Shown here: one piece after another, positions 15,972 to 26,240 of the stretch
How positions within the stretch are numbered: the stretch's first letter is position 1
How the letters are laid out: each line of letters starts with the position of its first letter
Source of the DNA: an uncultured Rubrobacteraceae bacterium
GTDB taxonomy: Bacteria > Actinomycetota > Rubrobacteria > Rubrobacterales > Rubrobacteraceae
Reading direction: 5' to 3'
Assembly (NCBI GenBank): GCA_902806055.1
Contig: CADCVD010000024.1
Coordinates: 1-50,591 of the forward strand
DNA length: 50,591 nucleotides
Program-made: the position numbers and the translations under genes
The notes under the pieces: model-generated
Told to the model about the DNA's origin: nothing
Database searches by the model: none
Seen by the model: only the letters and a program-made list of their open reading frames with translations

Positions 15972-16896
15972 GAGGCCAGGGAGGGCGAGAGATGTCGCGC
16001 GGCGCCCTCCACAGAGTGAGGCGCGCTGGGAGAATCACCGGACTCGGTTCGAGGCTTATCTCGAAGGGCTGACCTTCTCGGAGGAGCCGCGTTTGCAGAG
16101 CCTCGTCGAGGCGATGCGTTACTCGATGCTCGGCGGGGGGAAGAGGGTCAGGCCGACGCTGTGCATGGAGGTCGCGGGGGTTTTCGGGGCGGAGCCGGGG
16201 CTGGTGTTGCCGAGCGCCGCCGCGATAGAGCTTATACATACTTACTCCCTGATCCACGACGACCTGCCGGCGATGGACGATGATGATTTCCGGCGGGGCA
16301 GGCCGACCGCCCACAAGAAGTACGGCGAGGCGATGGCGATACTCGCGGGGGATGCCTTCTTCGGGGAGGCGCTAACCCTCATCACGGTACATCAAAAAGG
16401 GTCCAATGAGCAGGTCCTCGAGGTAGTGCGAGAGCTTGCAGGTTCGACGGGGGTAAACGGGATGGTCGGGGGACAGGTCATCGACATGGACCAGACCGGG
16501 AGGGGGGGCGACGCCGATACCGAGACGCTCCGCATGATCCACACGTACAAAACGGGCGCTCTTATAAAGAGCAGCGCGAGGATAGGCGCGGTCATTGCAG
16601 GTGCGGGCGAGGAAGAGCAGGCGGCGGTCTCGGAATACGCTATGGAGTTGGGGCTGTGCTTTCAGATCGTGGACGACGTTTTGAACGCTACCTCGACCCG
16701 CGAGGTCTTGGGCAAGAGCGCCGGGAGCGATGCCGAGCAGGGAAAGGCGACGTTCGTCGGGGTCTACGGCCTGGACGGCGCAAAGAGGGAGGCCGACGAG
16801 GCCGCCGGGAAGGCGATTCGTGCTCTCGAAACGGTCGAAGGAGACACTTCCGGCTTGCACGATCTGGTGCTCTTCGTCCGGCATCGGGGCCATTAG
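15964..16896 (+). CDS. Short-chain polyprenyl diphosphate synthase (farnesyl or geranylgeranyl)
   Basis: Condenses isopentenyl diphosphate with allylic diphosphates for quinone, carotenoid and lipid-carrier synthesis. First Asp-rich motif DDLPAMD with RRG following, and second Asp-rich motif FQIVDDVLNAT, are both intact, with GGKRVRP upstream and KT (about residue 190) and GK in place. ATG 15964 gives 310 residues; the frame is open upstream inside nusB but unconserved there. Chain length cannot be read safely from the sequence. Confidence 0.92.
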   Translation: MDKRPGRARDVARRPPQSEARWENHRTRFEAYLEGLTFSEEPRLQSLVEAMRYSMLGGGKRVRPTLCMEVAGVFGAEPGLVLPSAAAIELIHTYSLIHDDLPAMDDDDFRRGRPTAHKKYGEAMAILAGDAFFGEALTLITVHQKGSNEQVLEVVRELAGSTGVNGMVGGQVIDMDQTGRGGDADTETLRMIHTYKTGALIKSSARIGAVIAGAGEEEQAAVSEYAMELGLCFQIVDDVLNATSTREVLGKSAGSDAEQGKATFVGVYGLDGAKREADEAAGKAIRALETVEGDTSGLHDLVLFVRHRGH

Positions 16897-16939
16897 CATA
16901 TCCGCCGGAGTCGAGAACAGGACGGGGGAGGCTAAGGAG

Positions 16940-17743
16940 ATGCCTGGGAAACTCCTGCCGCGGCTCGATGCCCTGCTCGTTGAGAGAGGCCTCGCGGAGA
17001 GCCGGGCAAGAGCGCAGGCGCTGGTCCTGGCCGGCGCCGTCCGCGTCGGCGGCGAGGTAGTAACGAAGGCCGGACATCGCGTACTGCCTGATGCTGGAGT
17101 AACCGTAGACTCTCCGCGCGGCAGCGCTTTCGTATCGCGCGCGGGGGAGAAGCTCGCTCATGCCCTCGATACCTTCGGGATAAGGGTCGAAGGACGGGAC
17201 TGTCTGGACGCGGGGGCTTCGACGGGCGGGTTTACGGACGTGCTCTTGCGGCGGGAGGCGCGGCGGGTCATAGCGGTAGACGTTGGTTACGGGCAGCTCG
17301 ATTGGCGACTGCGAAGTGATGCGCGTGTCATGGTCATGGAGAGGACGAACGTAAGGTATCTGTCGGGCGAGGAGTTGCCGTTCGGGCCGAGCCTGCTCGT
17401 TGCGGACCTCTCTTTCATCTCGCTTTTGGTCGCGCTTGAGAACCTGCTCTCGACGACGCCTTCGATAGACGAGGCCGTGGTGCTCGTCAAGCCGCAGTTC
17501 GAGGCCGGGCCTGAGCACGTTGCGCGAGGGGGACTCGTGCGAGATCCGGAAGTGCGAGCGGCGGTGGTACGGGTAGCGGCAGAGGCGTTCGGGTCCATAG
17601 GCTTCGGGGCGGTAGACGTGGCACGCTCCCCGGTAGCCGGGAGGCGAGCGGGGAACGTCGAGTACACTCTGCACCTTCTGCGCGGAGCTGAGAGGACGCT
17701 CGATGACGGGCGCGTATTTACAGTAGCAGGGGACGGGGCTTGA
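16940..17743 (+). CDS. tlyA: TlyA family rRNA 2'-O-methyltransferase
   Basis: S4 RNA-binding domain (residues 5-65, RLDALLVERGLAESRARAQ) followed by an FtsJ-type methyltransferase domain with DAGASTGGFTD as the SAM site and LVKPQFEAG with the catalytic Lys. In mycobacteria the homologue 2'-O-methylates 16S and 23S rRNA and sets capreomycin sensitivity. ATG 16940 fits best: GGGGGAGG lies eight bases upstream and the S4 domain begins directly after; the open frame upstream overlaps the prenyl synthase. TTGA overlap with nadK. Confidence 0.93.
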   Translation: MPGKLLPRLDALLVERGLAESRARAQALVLAGAVRVGGEVVTKAGHRVLPDAGVTVDSPRGSAFVSRAGEKLAHALDTFGIRVEGRDCLDAGASTGGFTDVLLRREARRVIAVDVGYGQLDWRLRSDARVMVMERTNVRYLSGEELPFGPSLLVADLSFISLLVALENLLSTTPSIDEAVVLVKPQFEAGPEHVARGGLVRDPEVRAAVVRVAAEAFGSIGFGAVDVARSPVAGRRAGNVEYTLHLLRGAERTLDDGRVFTVAGDGA

Positions 17744-18549
17744 ACGAGGCTCGGGATAAGATACAGCGAGTCGGGATCGTGACGAACCCGAAGGTAGACG
17801 ACGGGCACTCCGAGCGGCTGGTCGGAATCCTCCAGGAGCGGGGGGTTGAGGTCGAGAAGTTCTCGGAGCCGACCGGGGAGAGCCAGGGAGACGGGAGCCT
17901 GGACCTCATCTTCGTGCTCGGCGGGGACGGGACGATGCTCCGGGCGTCGCGGATGTACCCGGGCCGGGTGCTGCTAGGGGTCAACCTCGGAACGGTCGGC
18001 TTCATGAGCGGCATGCGGCCTGAGGAGCTTGAGACGGGGGTTGAGAAGGTACTCGGCGGCGGGTTGCACGTCCAGGAGTACCGGATGTTGGAGGTTCGTA
18101 CCGATGGCGACGGGGAGGTTCGCGCGGCCGCCAACGACGCGGTGCTCCTAAAAGAACAGCCGCACCAGATCGTGCGCGTCGACGTCGCGGTAAACGGCGA
18201 GGAGCTAGTCTCATATCAGTGTGACGGTCTTATCTCCGCCACGCCTCTGGGTTCAACAGCCTACGCGCTCTCTGCCGGGGGACCTCTGATCTCCGGTGAC
18301 GTTCCTTGTTTCATCCTCGTTCCGATCGCCCCGCATTCCCTCATAAGCCGTCCGCTGGTTCTGGGTGAGGATCAAGTCGTCGAGATGCGGATCGTTGACA
18401 GGGGGGCTCTCCTCTCTTTGGACGGCGGCGACCCGGAGGAGATCCCCGCCGGCGAGAGGATCACCGTTGGCCTCTCGCGGAAGAGCGTTAGAATAGGGAG
18501 GACCGACGAGTGGTCCTGGTGGCGCGCCGTTCGGAGGACTTTCTTGTAG
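17740..18549 (+). CDS. nadK: NAD kinase
   Basis: Phosphorylates NAD to NADP. Contains GGDGTMLRASR (catalytic Asp), NDAVLLKE and the Gly-rich DGLISATPLGSTAYALSAGGP. 269 residues. TTG start overlaps the tlyA stop, and recN begins on its last base, matching the tlyA-nadK-recN order of Mycobacterium. Confidence 0.96.
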   Translation: MNEARDKIQRVGIVTNPKVDDGHSERLVGILQERGVEVEKFSEPTGESQGDGSLDLIFVLGGDGTMLRASRMYPGRVLLGVNLGTVGFMSGMRPEELETGVEKVLGGGLHVQEYRMLEVRTDGDGEVRAAANDAVLLKEQPHQIVRVDVAVNGEELVSYQCDGLISATPLGSTAYALSAGGPLISGDVPCFILVPIAPHSLISRPLVLGEDQVVEMRIVDRGALLSLDGGDPEEIPAGERITVGLSRKSVRIGRTDEWSWWRAVRRTFL

Positions 18550-20216
18550 TGCTCACGGAGATCTCCGTACAAAACGTGGCTCTGATCGAGGCGGCGACCC
18601 TCGAACTCACGCCTGGTTTGAACGCTATCACGGGCGAGACGGGCGCGGGCAAGACCCTGCTCGCTACCGCTCTCCAGATGCTCCTGGGCGGACGCGCCCG
18701 CGCCGAGGCGGTCCGCTCGGGTTCGAAGAAGGCAACGATAGAGGGCACCTTCGTCTTACCGGAGGGGATCGGCGAGAAGATGATGCGCGACTCTTTGGGA
18801 GATCTCGCCGAGGAGATCGAGGGTGAAGAAGAGATCGTGCTGCGCAGAACCCTCACCGAAGAGGGCCGGTCGCGTTGCTACGTGGGCGGCGTGATCGTTC
18901 CCGTCAAGGCTCTCGCGGCCCTGGGCGAACGGCTGGTCTCCTACCATGGGCAGAGGGAGCAGGCCCGTCTCGTAGAACCCGCCGAACAGCTCGGCATCCT
19001 CGACGACTTTCTGGATGAGGAGGCGCTGCGGGCGAAAGATGCTCTGGAGGAGAGGTGGAGCGAGGTCGAGAGGGACCGGCGGGAGCTTGCGGAGCTGAAA
19101 TCCTCGTCGGAGGCGCGCGTGAGAGAGGTCGAGTTCCTTCGTTACCAGGTTGCGGAGCTTGAAGAGGCGGGCTACAGCGTCGCCGAGTACGAAGACCTCA
19201 CGCGCGAGCGGGACCGTTTGAGGAACGTTACGGACCTCCTAGCTGCGGCGGCGGCGGCCGGGACCGCGCTCTCTGGCGAGGAGGGTAGCGCCGCGGAAGG
19301 CGTCGCGCGCGCAGAGTCGGAGCTTGACCGGGCGGCCGGCTACGACGATGGCCTCGGGGAGCTGTTGAACCGGCTGCGAGGGCTCTCGGCGGAGCTACAA
19401 GACGTCGCCTACGAACTTCGGTCCTACCTCGACGAGCTGGAAGCGGACCCGAACCGCCTGGAGGTCGTCGAGGACCGTATACAGGCCCTCCGCGCGCTGG
19501 AGCGCAAGTACGGTCCGGACGTGGAGGCGTATCTCGCAGAGGCGCAGGCGCGCCTCTCCCGTCTGGAGAACTTCGAGGAAGAGACGGCGGGGCTGGAGAG
19601 ACGCATCCGGCAGGGCGAGACGGAGCTAGAAAGGCTCGGGGAGGTTCTCTCCACGGGCCGCGGGAGGGCGGCGGAGGAGCTATCGGGGAAGGTCCAGGAG
19701 AACCTCGGGGATTTGAACCTCGGGAGGACGACCTTCCGGGCGGAGTTGATCGAGGGGACCCTAGGGCCGAACGGCAAGGAGCGGGTCGAGTTCGTGATCC
19801 GGTCGAACCCGGGAGAGCCGGAGCTTCCGGTCAGGAGGTTCGCCTCGGGCGGGGAGTTGAGCAGGATCATGCTTGCCATACGCCTTGCTCAAGGCAGGGT
19901 TGAGCCGGGCGCGACCTACGTCTTCGACGAGGTGGATGCCGGGATCGGCGGCGAGACGGCTACGGCGGTCGGCGCGAAGCTGAGGGAGCTCGGCGGGCGC
20001 AACCAGGTACTCACCATAACGCACCTGCCTCAGATCGCCTCCGAAGCCGCCTCCCACGTCGTCGTCGCCAAGGCCACCGACGAAGGCCGCACCCTCACCA
20101 GCATCCGCAGGGTCGAAGGCGAGGAACGCCGCCGTGAGCTCGCCCGAATGCTCTCCGGTCGCGTCGACGAAGCCTCCCTCGCTCACGCTCGCGAGCTACT
20201 GGTCGGCGGGCGCTGA
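18549..20216 (+). CDS. recN: DNA repair protein RecN
   Basis: SMC-like ATPase acting early in double-strand break repair. Head domain N-half with GETGAGKTLL (Walker A), long coiled-coil arms (about 150-370), then FASGGELSRIMLA (ABC signature) and VFDEVDAGIGG (Walker B). GTG 18549 gives 555 residues and starts with the conserved LTEISVQNVALIE strand; it overlaps the nadK TAG by one base. A frame extension to 18510 inside nadK is unlikely. Confidence 0.96.
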   Translation: MLTEISVQNVALIEAATLELTPGLNAITGETGAGKTLLATALQMLLGGRARAEAVRSGSKKATIEGTFVLPEGIGEKMMRDSLGDLAEEIEGEEEIVLRRTLTEEGRSRCYVGGVIVPVKALAALGERLVSYHGQREQARLVEPAEQLGILDDFLDEEALRAKDALEERWSEVERDRRELAELKSSSEARVREVEFLRYQVAELEEAGYSVAEYEDLTRERDRLRNVTDLLAAAAAAGTALSGEEGSAAEGVARAESELDRAAGYDDGLGELLNRLRGLSAELQDVAYELRSYLDELEADPNRLEVVEDRIQALRALERKYGPDVEAYLAEAQARLSRLENFEEETAGLERRIRQGETELERLGEVLSTGRGRAAEELSGKVQENLGDLNLGRTTFRAELIEGTLGPNGKERVEFVIRSNPGEPELPVRRFASGGELSRIMLAIRLAQGRVEPGATYVFDEVDAGIGGETATAVGAKLRELGGRNQVLTITHLPQIASEAASHVVVAKATDEGRTLTSIRRVEGEERRRELARMLSGRVDEASLAHARELLVGGR

Positions 20217-20233
20217 GGCTATGCGTCGTAGCC

Positions 20234-20431
20234 TTGACGGTGTTCTTAGTTATACTGGTCTTCCTCCCGGTTGCTCTCCTAACAGCCGCTGGGAATGTTC
20301 TCTTAGCTTACGAGCAAGGGATCAGAAACCCGCCCTTGATGGTGCTCTTACTGATGAATGCTTGGTTCTTCCTCGGTATCGACTTGTATAGAGAGTACGT
20401 TACTCCCGTCGAAAGCGAGCCCGGAAGATAA
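20234..20431 (+). CDS. Small membrane protein of unknown function
   Basis: 65 residues with two predicted hydrophobic helices (about 3-25 and 33-50) and a charged tail. TTG 20234 or GTG 20240 could be the start; no strong Shine-Dalgarno is visible. It follows recN by 17 bases on the same strand and precedes a terminator-like hairpin. No family recognised. Judged probably real because of its hydrophobic pattern and position, but a chance frame is possible. Confidence 0.5.
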   Translation: MTVFLVILVFLPVALLTAAGNVLLAYEQGIRNPPLMVLLLMNAWFFLGIDLYREYVTPVESEPGR

Positions 20432-20521
20432 ACAAACGCCTCTGGGAGTCGAGGTAGATCTACAGGAAGATCGCTATCCTAGGCATTTAGTTGGAGAGCT
20501 TCTCGTGCCGCTGGTAGCTGC

Positions 20522-20545
20522 GGAAGCCTTCGGGCTTTGATTTCG
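20522..20545 (+). terminator. Probable terminator with TTCG tetraloop after recN
   Basis: AAGCC-TTCG-GGCTT (20524-20537), with an extra G-T closing pair, is followed by TGATTTC. A short but stable tetraloop stem between recN plus the small membrane gene and pyrG. Confidence 0.45.
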
Positions 20546-20605
20546 GCATCGAGGGGCGTATCATGCCCGGTAACATCGGTAGTGTTAGCGAACCAGAGAA
20601 GGTAG

Positions 20606-22348
<1,743 letters not shown>

Positions 22349-22395
22349 GTAGCGTTGTAAGCTCGGTACAAGAGGTATCCTCCCGCCGCGGCGTC

Positions 22396-22908
22396 TTGGC
22401 AGAGCATCCCGTCCTCGCGCTTCTACCCGGTGAGCCGCCGGGTAAGATCTCTACGATCAACGCAGGGGTGATCTCTTTTGAGGCTACGCTCATTTACCCT
22501 CCTGGTGGAGAGATGCCGGAGGGGCTAGGTGTCGAAGAGCTGTACCTACCGGGCGCGAAGCTCTATCGCCTTCGCCTCTCCTACGACGAGCCGGGGATGT
22601 GCCGGCTCTCCTGCGAGATACGTGCTCTCCGCACTGACCACTTAGCCGCCGCTCTAGACCTCGTTCTGCGTCGGGTGACCGAACACGCTGCCCTAGCAGA
22701 GGCCGTGCTCGAGACCCGCGCCGTCCGCCTCGCTTCTCCTGTGGCGCCCCCCGCTATCCTTCTAGAGAGGCTGGCCCGGCTTCTGTGGGAAGCTGGTCAT
22801 CGCGTGAGCTTCGGTCCCTCCTGGGAGCCTCTACCGGCCGGCATCGTTATCTCGGTGGGGAGCCGCGGTCTCCATGCAGGCTCTCTTCGCGGCCCTTCCG
22901 CGTGGTAG
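22396..22908 (+). CDS. Hypothetical protein of unknown function
   Basis: 170 residues, mixed alpha/beta in character, without signal peptide or membrane helix. It has Pro-Gly-rich turns, one acidic amphipathic helix (about 80-105), and no recognisable catalytic motif. Codon use and GC match the neighbours, which supports coding. TTG 22396 lies 48 bases after pyrG; the frame is open somewhat further upstream. In other Actinobacteria a Nudix hydrolase often sits after pyrG, but no Nudix box is present here. Confidence 0.6.
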   Translation: MAEHPVLALLPGEPPGKISTINAGVISFEATLIYPPGGEMPEGLGVEELYLPGAKLYRLRLSYDEPGMCRLSCEIRALRTDHLAAALDLVLRRVTEHAALAEAVLETRAVRLASPVAPPAILLERLARLLWEAGHRVSFGPSWEPLPAGIVISVGSRGLHAGSLRGPSAW

Positions 22909-23032
22909 CCGCTCCTAAGCAGCTACAATCGGGTGGATAGGAGGCTGTCTTCAGGGTAATCTTTCCGGGTATGGTACGAAATTCCTTGGAGAGGCTTATC
23001 CTTCTCTGTGCGGCGTTGAGTGAGGAGGCTGT

Positions 23033-24166
23033 GTGAGGATCGGGGTCGTGCGCGAGCTTAGCCCCGGAGAGAGCCGGGTTGCCCTCACGCCGCACGCGGT
23101 CCACGAGCTTACCCGAGCCGGACATAGGGTCCTTGTAGAGGCCGGCGCGGGAGCTCAGTCAGCCCTTACAAACGAGGGTTACGAGGAGGCGGGGGCGAGG
23201 CTCGTGCCCGATCCAGAGATCGTGTGGCGCGACTCTGAGCTCATTGCGAAAGTATACGGACCCGTCCCGAGCGAGTACGGGTACTTGCGAGAGGATCTCA
23301 TCCTGATAGCCTTCCTCTCCTTGAGCGTAAACCACCAACTTTTGGAGGCGCTGCTCGCGTCGCGGTGCGCTGCGTTCTCGGCTGAGACCGTTCAGGATCA
23401 GCGAGGAGCTCTGCCCATCCTCAAGCCGATGAGCGAGATCGCCGGTAGCCTCGTCCCTCAGATTGGCGCACACTACCTTAAGCGGCCCGACGGAGGACGC
23501 GGCATCCTGTTGGGAGGTGTCGTCGGGGTACGTCCGGGTCGCGTCGTCATCCTCGGGGCGGGCATCGTAGGAGCCCGCGCGGCTCGTATGGCGAGCGGCT
23601 TGGGGGCGGAGGTGGTCGTGGTCGACCGGGATATCGACCGTCTCAGAAACATCGAGGAGATGCGCCTCGGCGGGGTGACGACGCTCGCGGCGAGCAGGAT
23701 GGGCATAAGGGAGGTCGTGCCCCGTGCCGACCTTCTGATAGGCGCGATCCTGGTCGTAAGCTCCAGGACTCCGCACCTCGTGGATCGTAAGACCGTGGAG
23801 GAGATGAAGGCGGGTAGCGTCGTCGTGGACGTGGATGTGGACCAGGGCGGCTCGGTCGAGACCTCACGCCCCACCACGCTCGCAGAGCCTACCTTTGTCG
23901 AGGCAGGCGTGACCCACTACTGTGTAAAGAACCTCCCGGCTGCCGTCCCGGTGACCGCTACGCGGGCTCTCTCGAACGCCCTCCTGCCCTACGTTCAGAA
24001 GATAGCGGGCCGTGGGCTCGTGGACGCCCTTAACGCAGATGCCGGTCTGAGACGCGGGGCTGCCGTTGTCGAGGGCCGTACGGTGGACGCCTCTCTGGCC
24101 CGCGAACATGCAAAAGACTACCACCTCCTCCAGTCTGTCCTCCCGCTGCACCAGGAGGCCCGATGA
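23033..24166 (+). CDS. Alanine dehydrogenase-like protein missing the catalytic Lys and His
   Basis: The 377 residues align without gaps over the first 98 residues to Mycobacterium tuberculosis alanine dehydrogenase as I recall it. Substrate-binding Arg15, the NAD loop ILGAGIVGARAARMA, the Asp in VDVDVDQGG and the Asn in KNLPAAVP are kept. Catalytic Lys75 (KVKEP in the family) is Tyr75 in KVYGP, and catalytic His96 (TFLHLA) is Ser96 in AFLSLS. Alanine oxidation is therefore unlikely; related transhydrogenase alpha subunits also lack this pair. GTG start with GAGGAGG upstream. ATGA overlap with scpA places it in the chromosome-segregation operon. An NAD-dependent role of another kind is possible. 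Confidence 0.85.
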   Translation: MRIGVVRELSPGESRVALTPHAVHELTRAGHRVLVEAGAGAQSALTNEGYEEAGARLVPDPEIVWRDSELIAKVYGPVPSEYGYLREDLILIAFLSLSVNHQLLEALLASRCAAFSAETVQDQRGALPILKPMSEIAGSLVPQIGAHYLKRPDGGRGILLGGVVGVRPGRVVILGAGIVGARAARMASGLGAEVVVVDRDIDRLRNIEEMRLGGVTTLAASRMGIREVVPRADLLIGAILVVSSRTPHLVDRKTVEEMKAGSVVVDVDVDQGGSVETSRPTTLAEPTFVEAGVTHYCVKNLPAAVPVTATRALSNALLPYVQKIAGRGLVDALNADAGLRRGAAVVEGRTVDASLAREHAKDYHLLQSVLPLHQEAR

Positions 24167-24912
24167 ACAAGGAGAAGAGAGACACGAGAGAACGCTCGCT
24201 CGCGTCTTTTACCATCGAGCTCGACGTGTACTCCGGCCCGTACGAGGGTCTGCTAGCCCTGATCCTCAAGGATGAGGTGGAGATCTTCGAGATACCTTTG
24301 CGTGAGCTTGTCTCCCTCTATCGGGACGCTAACCCGCCTGCCCCGATCGGCGAAGCCCCCGGCGCCCTCGAACGCGACACCGACTTCGTCGACTCCGCCG
24401 CCTCCCTGGTTCTCCTGAAAGGTCGCGCCCTCGCCCCATACTCCGCCGAGGGAGAAGGAGAGGACGGCGCTGATGCAGGCCCCTCCCCCGAAGACCTCGA
24501 AGAGCGTCTCATCACCTACCTAAAGATAAAACGCGGCGCCGAGGCTCTGCGCGAGCGAATCTCAAGAAACAACGCCTACTACTCCTCGGCTCATGCTCTA
24601 AGCCCACGCCCGGGACGTCTCCGCCTGAAGCCGGACCGCCTCGTCACGGCGGCCCGCCGGGCGTTTCTACGTACCGCCGAGCCCGGCACTGAGCATCTCG
24701 GGACTGTAACTGTAACCGTGGCAGAGCTGGCCGCCCTTATCCGGTCCTCCCTAACCAACGGACCTGTTTCCTTCGAGGATCTCGTCTCTGAGATGGATCG
24801 GCTCCGTTCGGCCGTAGCTTTCGCAGCCGCCCTCTCTCTGGCTGCGCAAGGTCGTCTGACCCTCGCCCAATCCGAACCCTTCGGTCCCCTGACCCTGGAG
24901 CCCCCGAAATGA
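24163..24912 (+). CDS. scpA: Segregation and condensation protein ScpA
   Basis: Kleisin that bridges the SMC heads in chromosome condensation. N-terminal FTIELDVYSGPYEGLLALI is the conserved SMC-neck binding segment, and a winged helix lies at the C-terminus. 249 residues. Overlaps the dehydrogenase-like gene and scpB by ATGA on both sides, so the group is co-translated. Confidence 0.93.
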   Translation: MNKEKRDTRERSLASFTIELDVYSGPYEGLLALILKDEVEIFEIPLRELVSLYRDANPPAPIGEAPGALERDTDFVDSAASLVLLKGRALAPYSAEGEGEDGADAGPSPEDLEERLITYLKIKRGAEALRERISRNNAYYSSAHALSPRPGRLRLKPDRLVTAARRAFLRTAEPGTEHLGTVTVTVAELAALIRSSLTNGPVSFEDLVSEMDRLRSAVAFAAALSLAAQGRLTLAQSEPFGPLTLEPPK

Positions 24913-25538
24913 GCGCGCAGAGAGATGAGCTCGGAAACTCCGCGCCAGGTGCTACCGCTCTCATCGAGGCAGTTCTATTGGTGAGCCCCCGTCCCGTGAC
25001 CCTTTCGGACTTCATCTCGGCGACCGCTCTCCCAGAGCCCGAGGTACGCGCGGGGTTGAAAGCTCTTGAAGCACGCTACTCCCCTGAATCTTCAGGCATC
25101 GTGCTGCGCGAGGTCGCCGGCGGCTACCAATACGCGACGAACCCGTCTTGCGCCGACGCCGTTGAGCGTTTCCGCGAGGAGGCCCGCCCGGCCCCGCTCT
25201 CTGGTGCGGCCCACGAGGTACTATCCTGCGTCCTCTACCTGGGTCCGCTCACGCGCGCCGGCGTTAACGCGGCACGGGGCGTAAACTCGGACGCCGTCGT
25301 CCGCAGTCTCCTCGACCGGAACCTCCTGATCGAGGCCGGGCGAGATCAGACGAGCCCGGGTTCGCCCGCCCTCCTGGATGTCACCGAGGATTTTCTCCTC
25401 GCCTCCGGCGCCAGGAGCCGCGACGATTTCCCCGCCCTCGCGGAGATCGTCGACGAGGCGGAGATCTCACGCGTCCGGGAGCGTGTGAGCGGCACCCTCG
25501 AACCCTCCGTGGAGGCCGACAACGAGGGAGCTGTTTAA
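24909..25538 (+). CDS. scpB: Segregation and condensation protein ScpB
   Basis: Dimeric winged-helix partner of ScpA. Two winged-helix domains are visible: ALIEAVLLVSPRPVTLSDF through GGYQYAT, and HEVLSCVLYLGPLTRAGVNAARGVNSDAVVRSLLDRNLL. 209 residues with a charged tail. rluB starts four bases after the stop. Confidence 0.93.
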   Translation: MSAQRDELGNSAPGATALIEAVLLVSPRPVTLSDFISATALPEPEVRAGLKALEARYSPESSGIVLREVAGGYQYATNPSCADAVERFREEARPAPLSGAAHEVLSCVLYLGPLTRAGVNAARGVNSDAVVRSLLDRNLLIEAGRDQTSPGSPALLDVTEDFLLASGARSRDDFPALAEIVDEAEISRVRERVSGTLEPSVEADNEGAV

Positions 25539-25541
25539 CGT

Positions 25542-26240
25542 ATGCGCCTCCAGGCCTTTTTGGCCCGAAGCGGGGCCGCCCCCTCGCGCCGCAAGGCTGA
25601 AGCGCTGATCTCTGCCGGAAGAGTGCAACTGAACGGCCGCATCGCTTCTCTGGGCGAGAGCGCCTCTCCCGCCGACCGCGTTCTCCTGGATGGCGATCCG
25701 GTCAAGCTTCCCTCTGCACATGCCTACCTCGCCTTGAACAAACCCGCCGGCTACTTGACGACCCTCAACGACGAGCGTGGACGCAAAACGGTCGCCGAGC
25801 TTGTACCTCAAAGTATCCCCGGGCTCGTCCCCATAGGCCGCCTCGACGCCGCGACCGTCGGACTCCTCCTCTTCACCAACGATGGATCGCTCGCCCACCA
25901 CGTCACCCACCCCTCATCTGAGATAGAGAAGGAGTACGAGCTGGCCCTGAGAAATCCCTTCCCAGAAGAACGCCTCGCCGCTTTAGCCGCCGGTCCCCAT
26001 CTCGAAGACGGCAAGATGTTTCCCCCGAGGATTACCAATCTCCGCCGTGGTCCCTCCCAGACTACCCTGAACCTGACTATACACGAGGGGCGTAACCGCA
26101 TAATACGTAGAGCTTGTGAGGCTGCCGGGCTCGACCTCAAGGGGCTAAAGCGTGTACGCGTCGGCCCGGTCAGGCTCGGCTCTCTGCGCGAGGGCCGCTA
26201 CCGTTCCCTTACTTCTGATGAGCTAGCAGGGCTGCGATGA
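25542..26240 (+). CDS. rluB: Pseudouridine synthase of the RluB/RsuA family
   Basis: Converts uridine to pseudouridine in rRNA. N-terminal S4 domain (RLQAFLARSGAAPSRRKAEALI) and catalytic GRLDAATVGLLLFTNDG with the active-site Asp, then GRNRIIRRACEA. 232 residues. The synteny scpA-scpB-rluB supports the large-subunit enzyme RluB. It overlaps aroA by ATGA. Confidence 0.93.
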   Translation: MRLQAFLARSGAAPSRRKAEALISAGRVQLNGRIASLGESASPADRVLLDGDPVKLPSAHAYLALNKPAGYLTTLNDERGRKTVAELVPQSIPGLVPIGRLDAATVGLLLFTNDGSLAHHVTHPSSEIEKEYELALRNPFPEERLAALAAGPHLEDGKMFPPRITNLRRGPSQTTLNLTIHEGRNRIIRRACEAAGLDLKGLKRVRVGPVRLGSLREGRYRSLTSDELAGLR

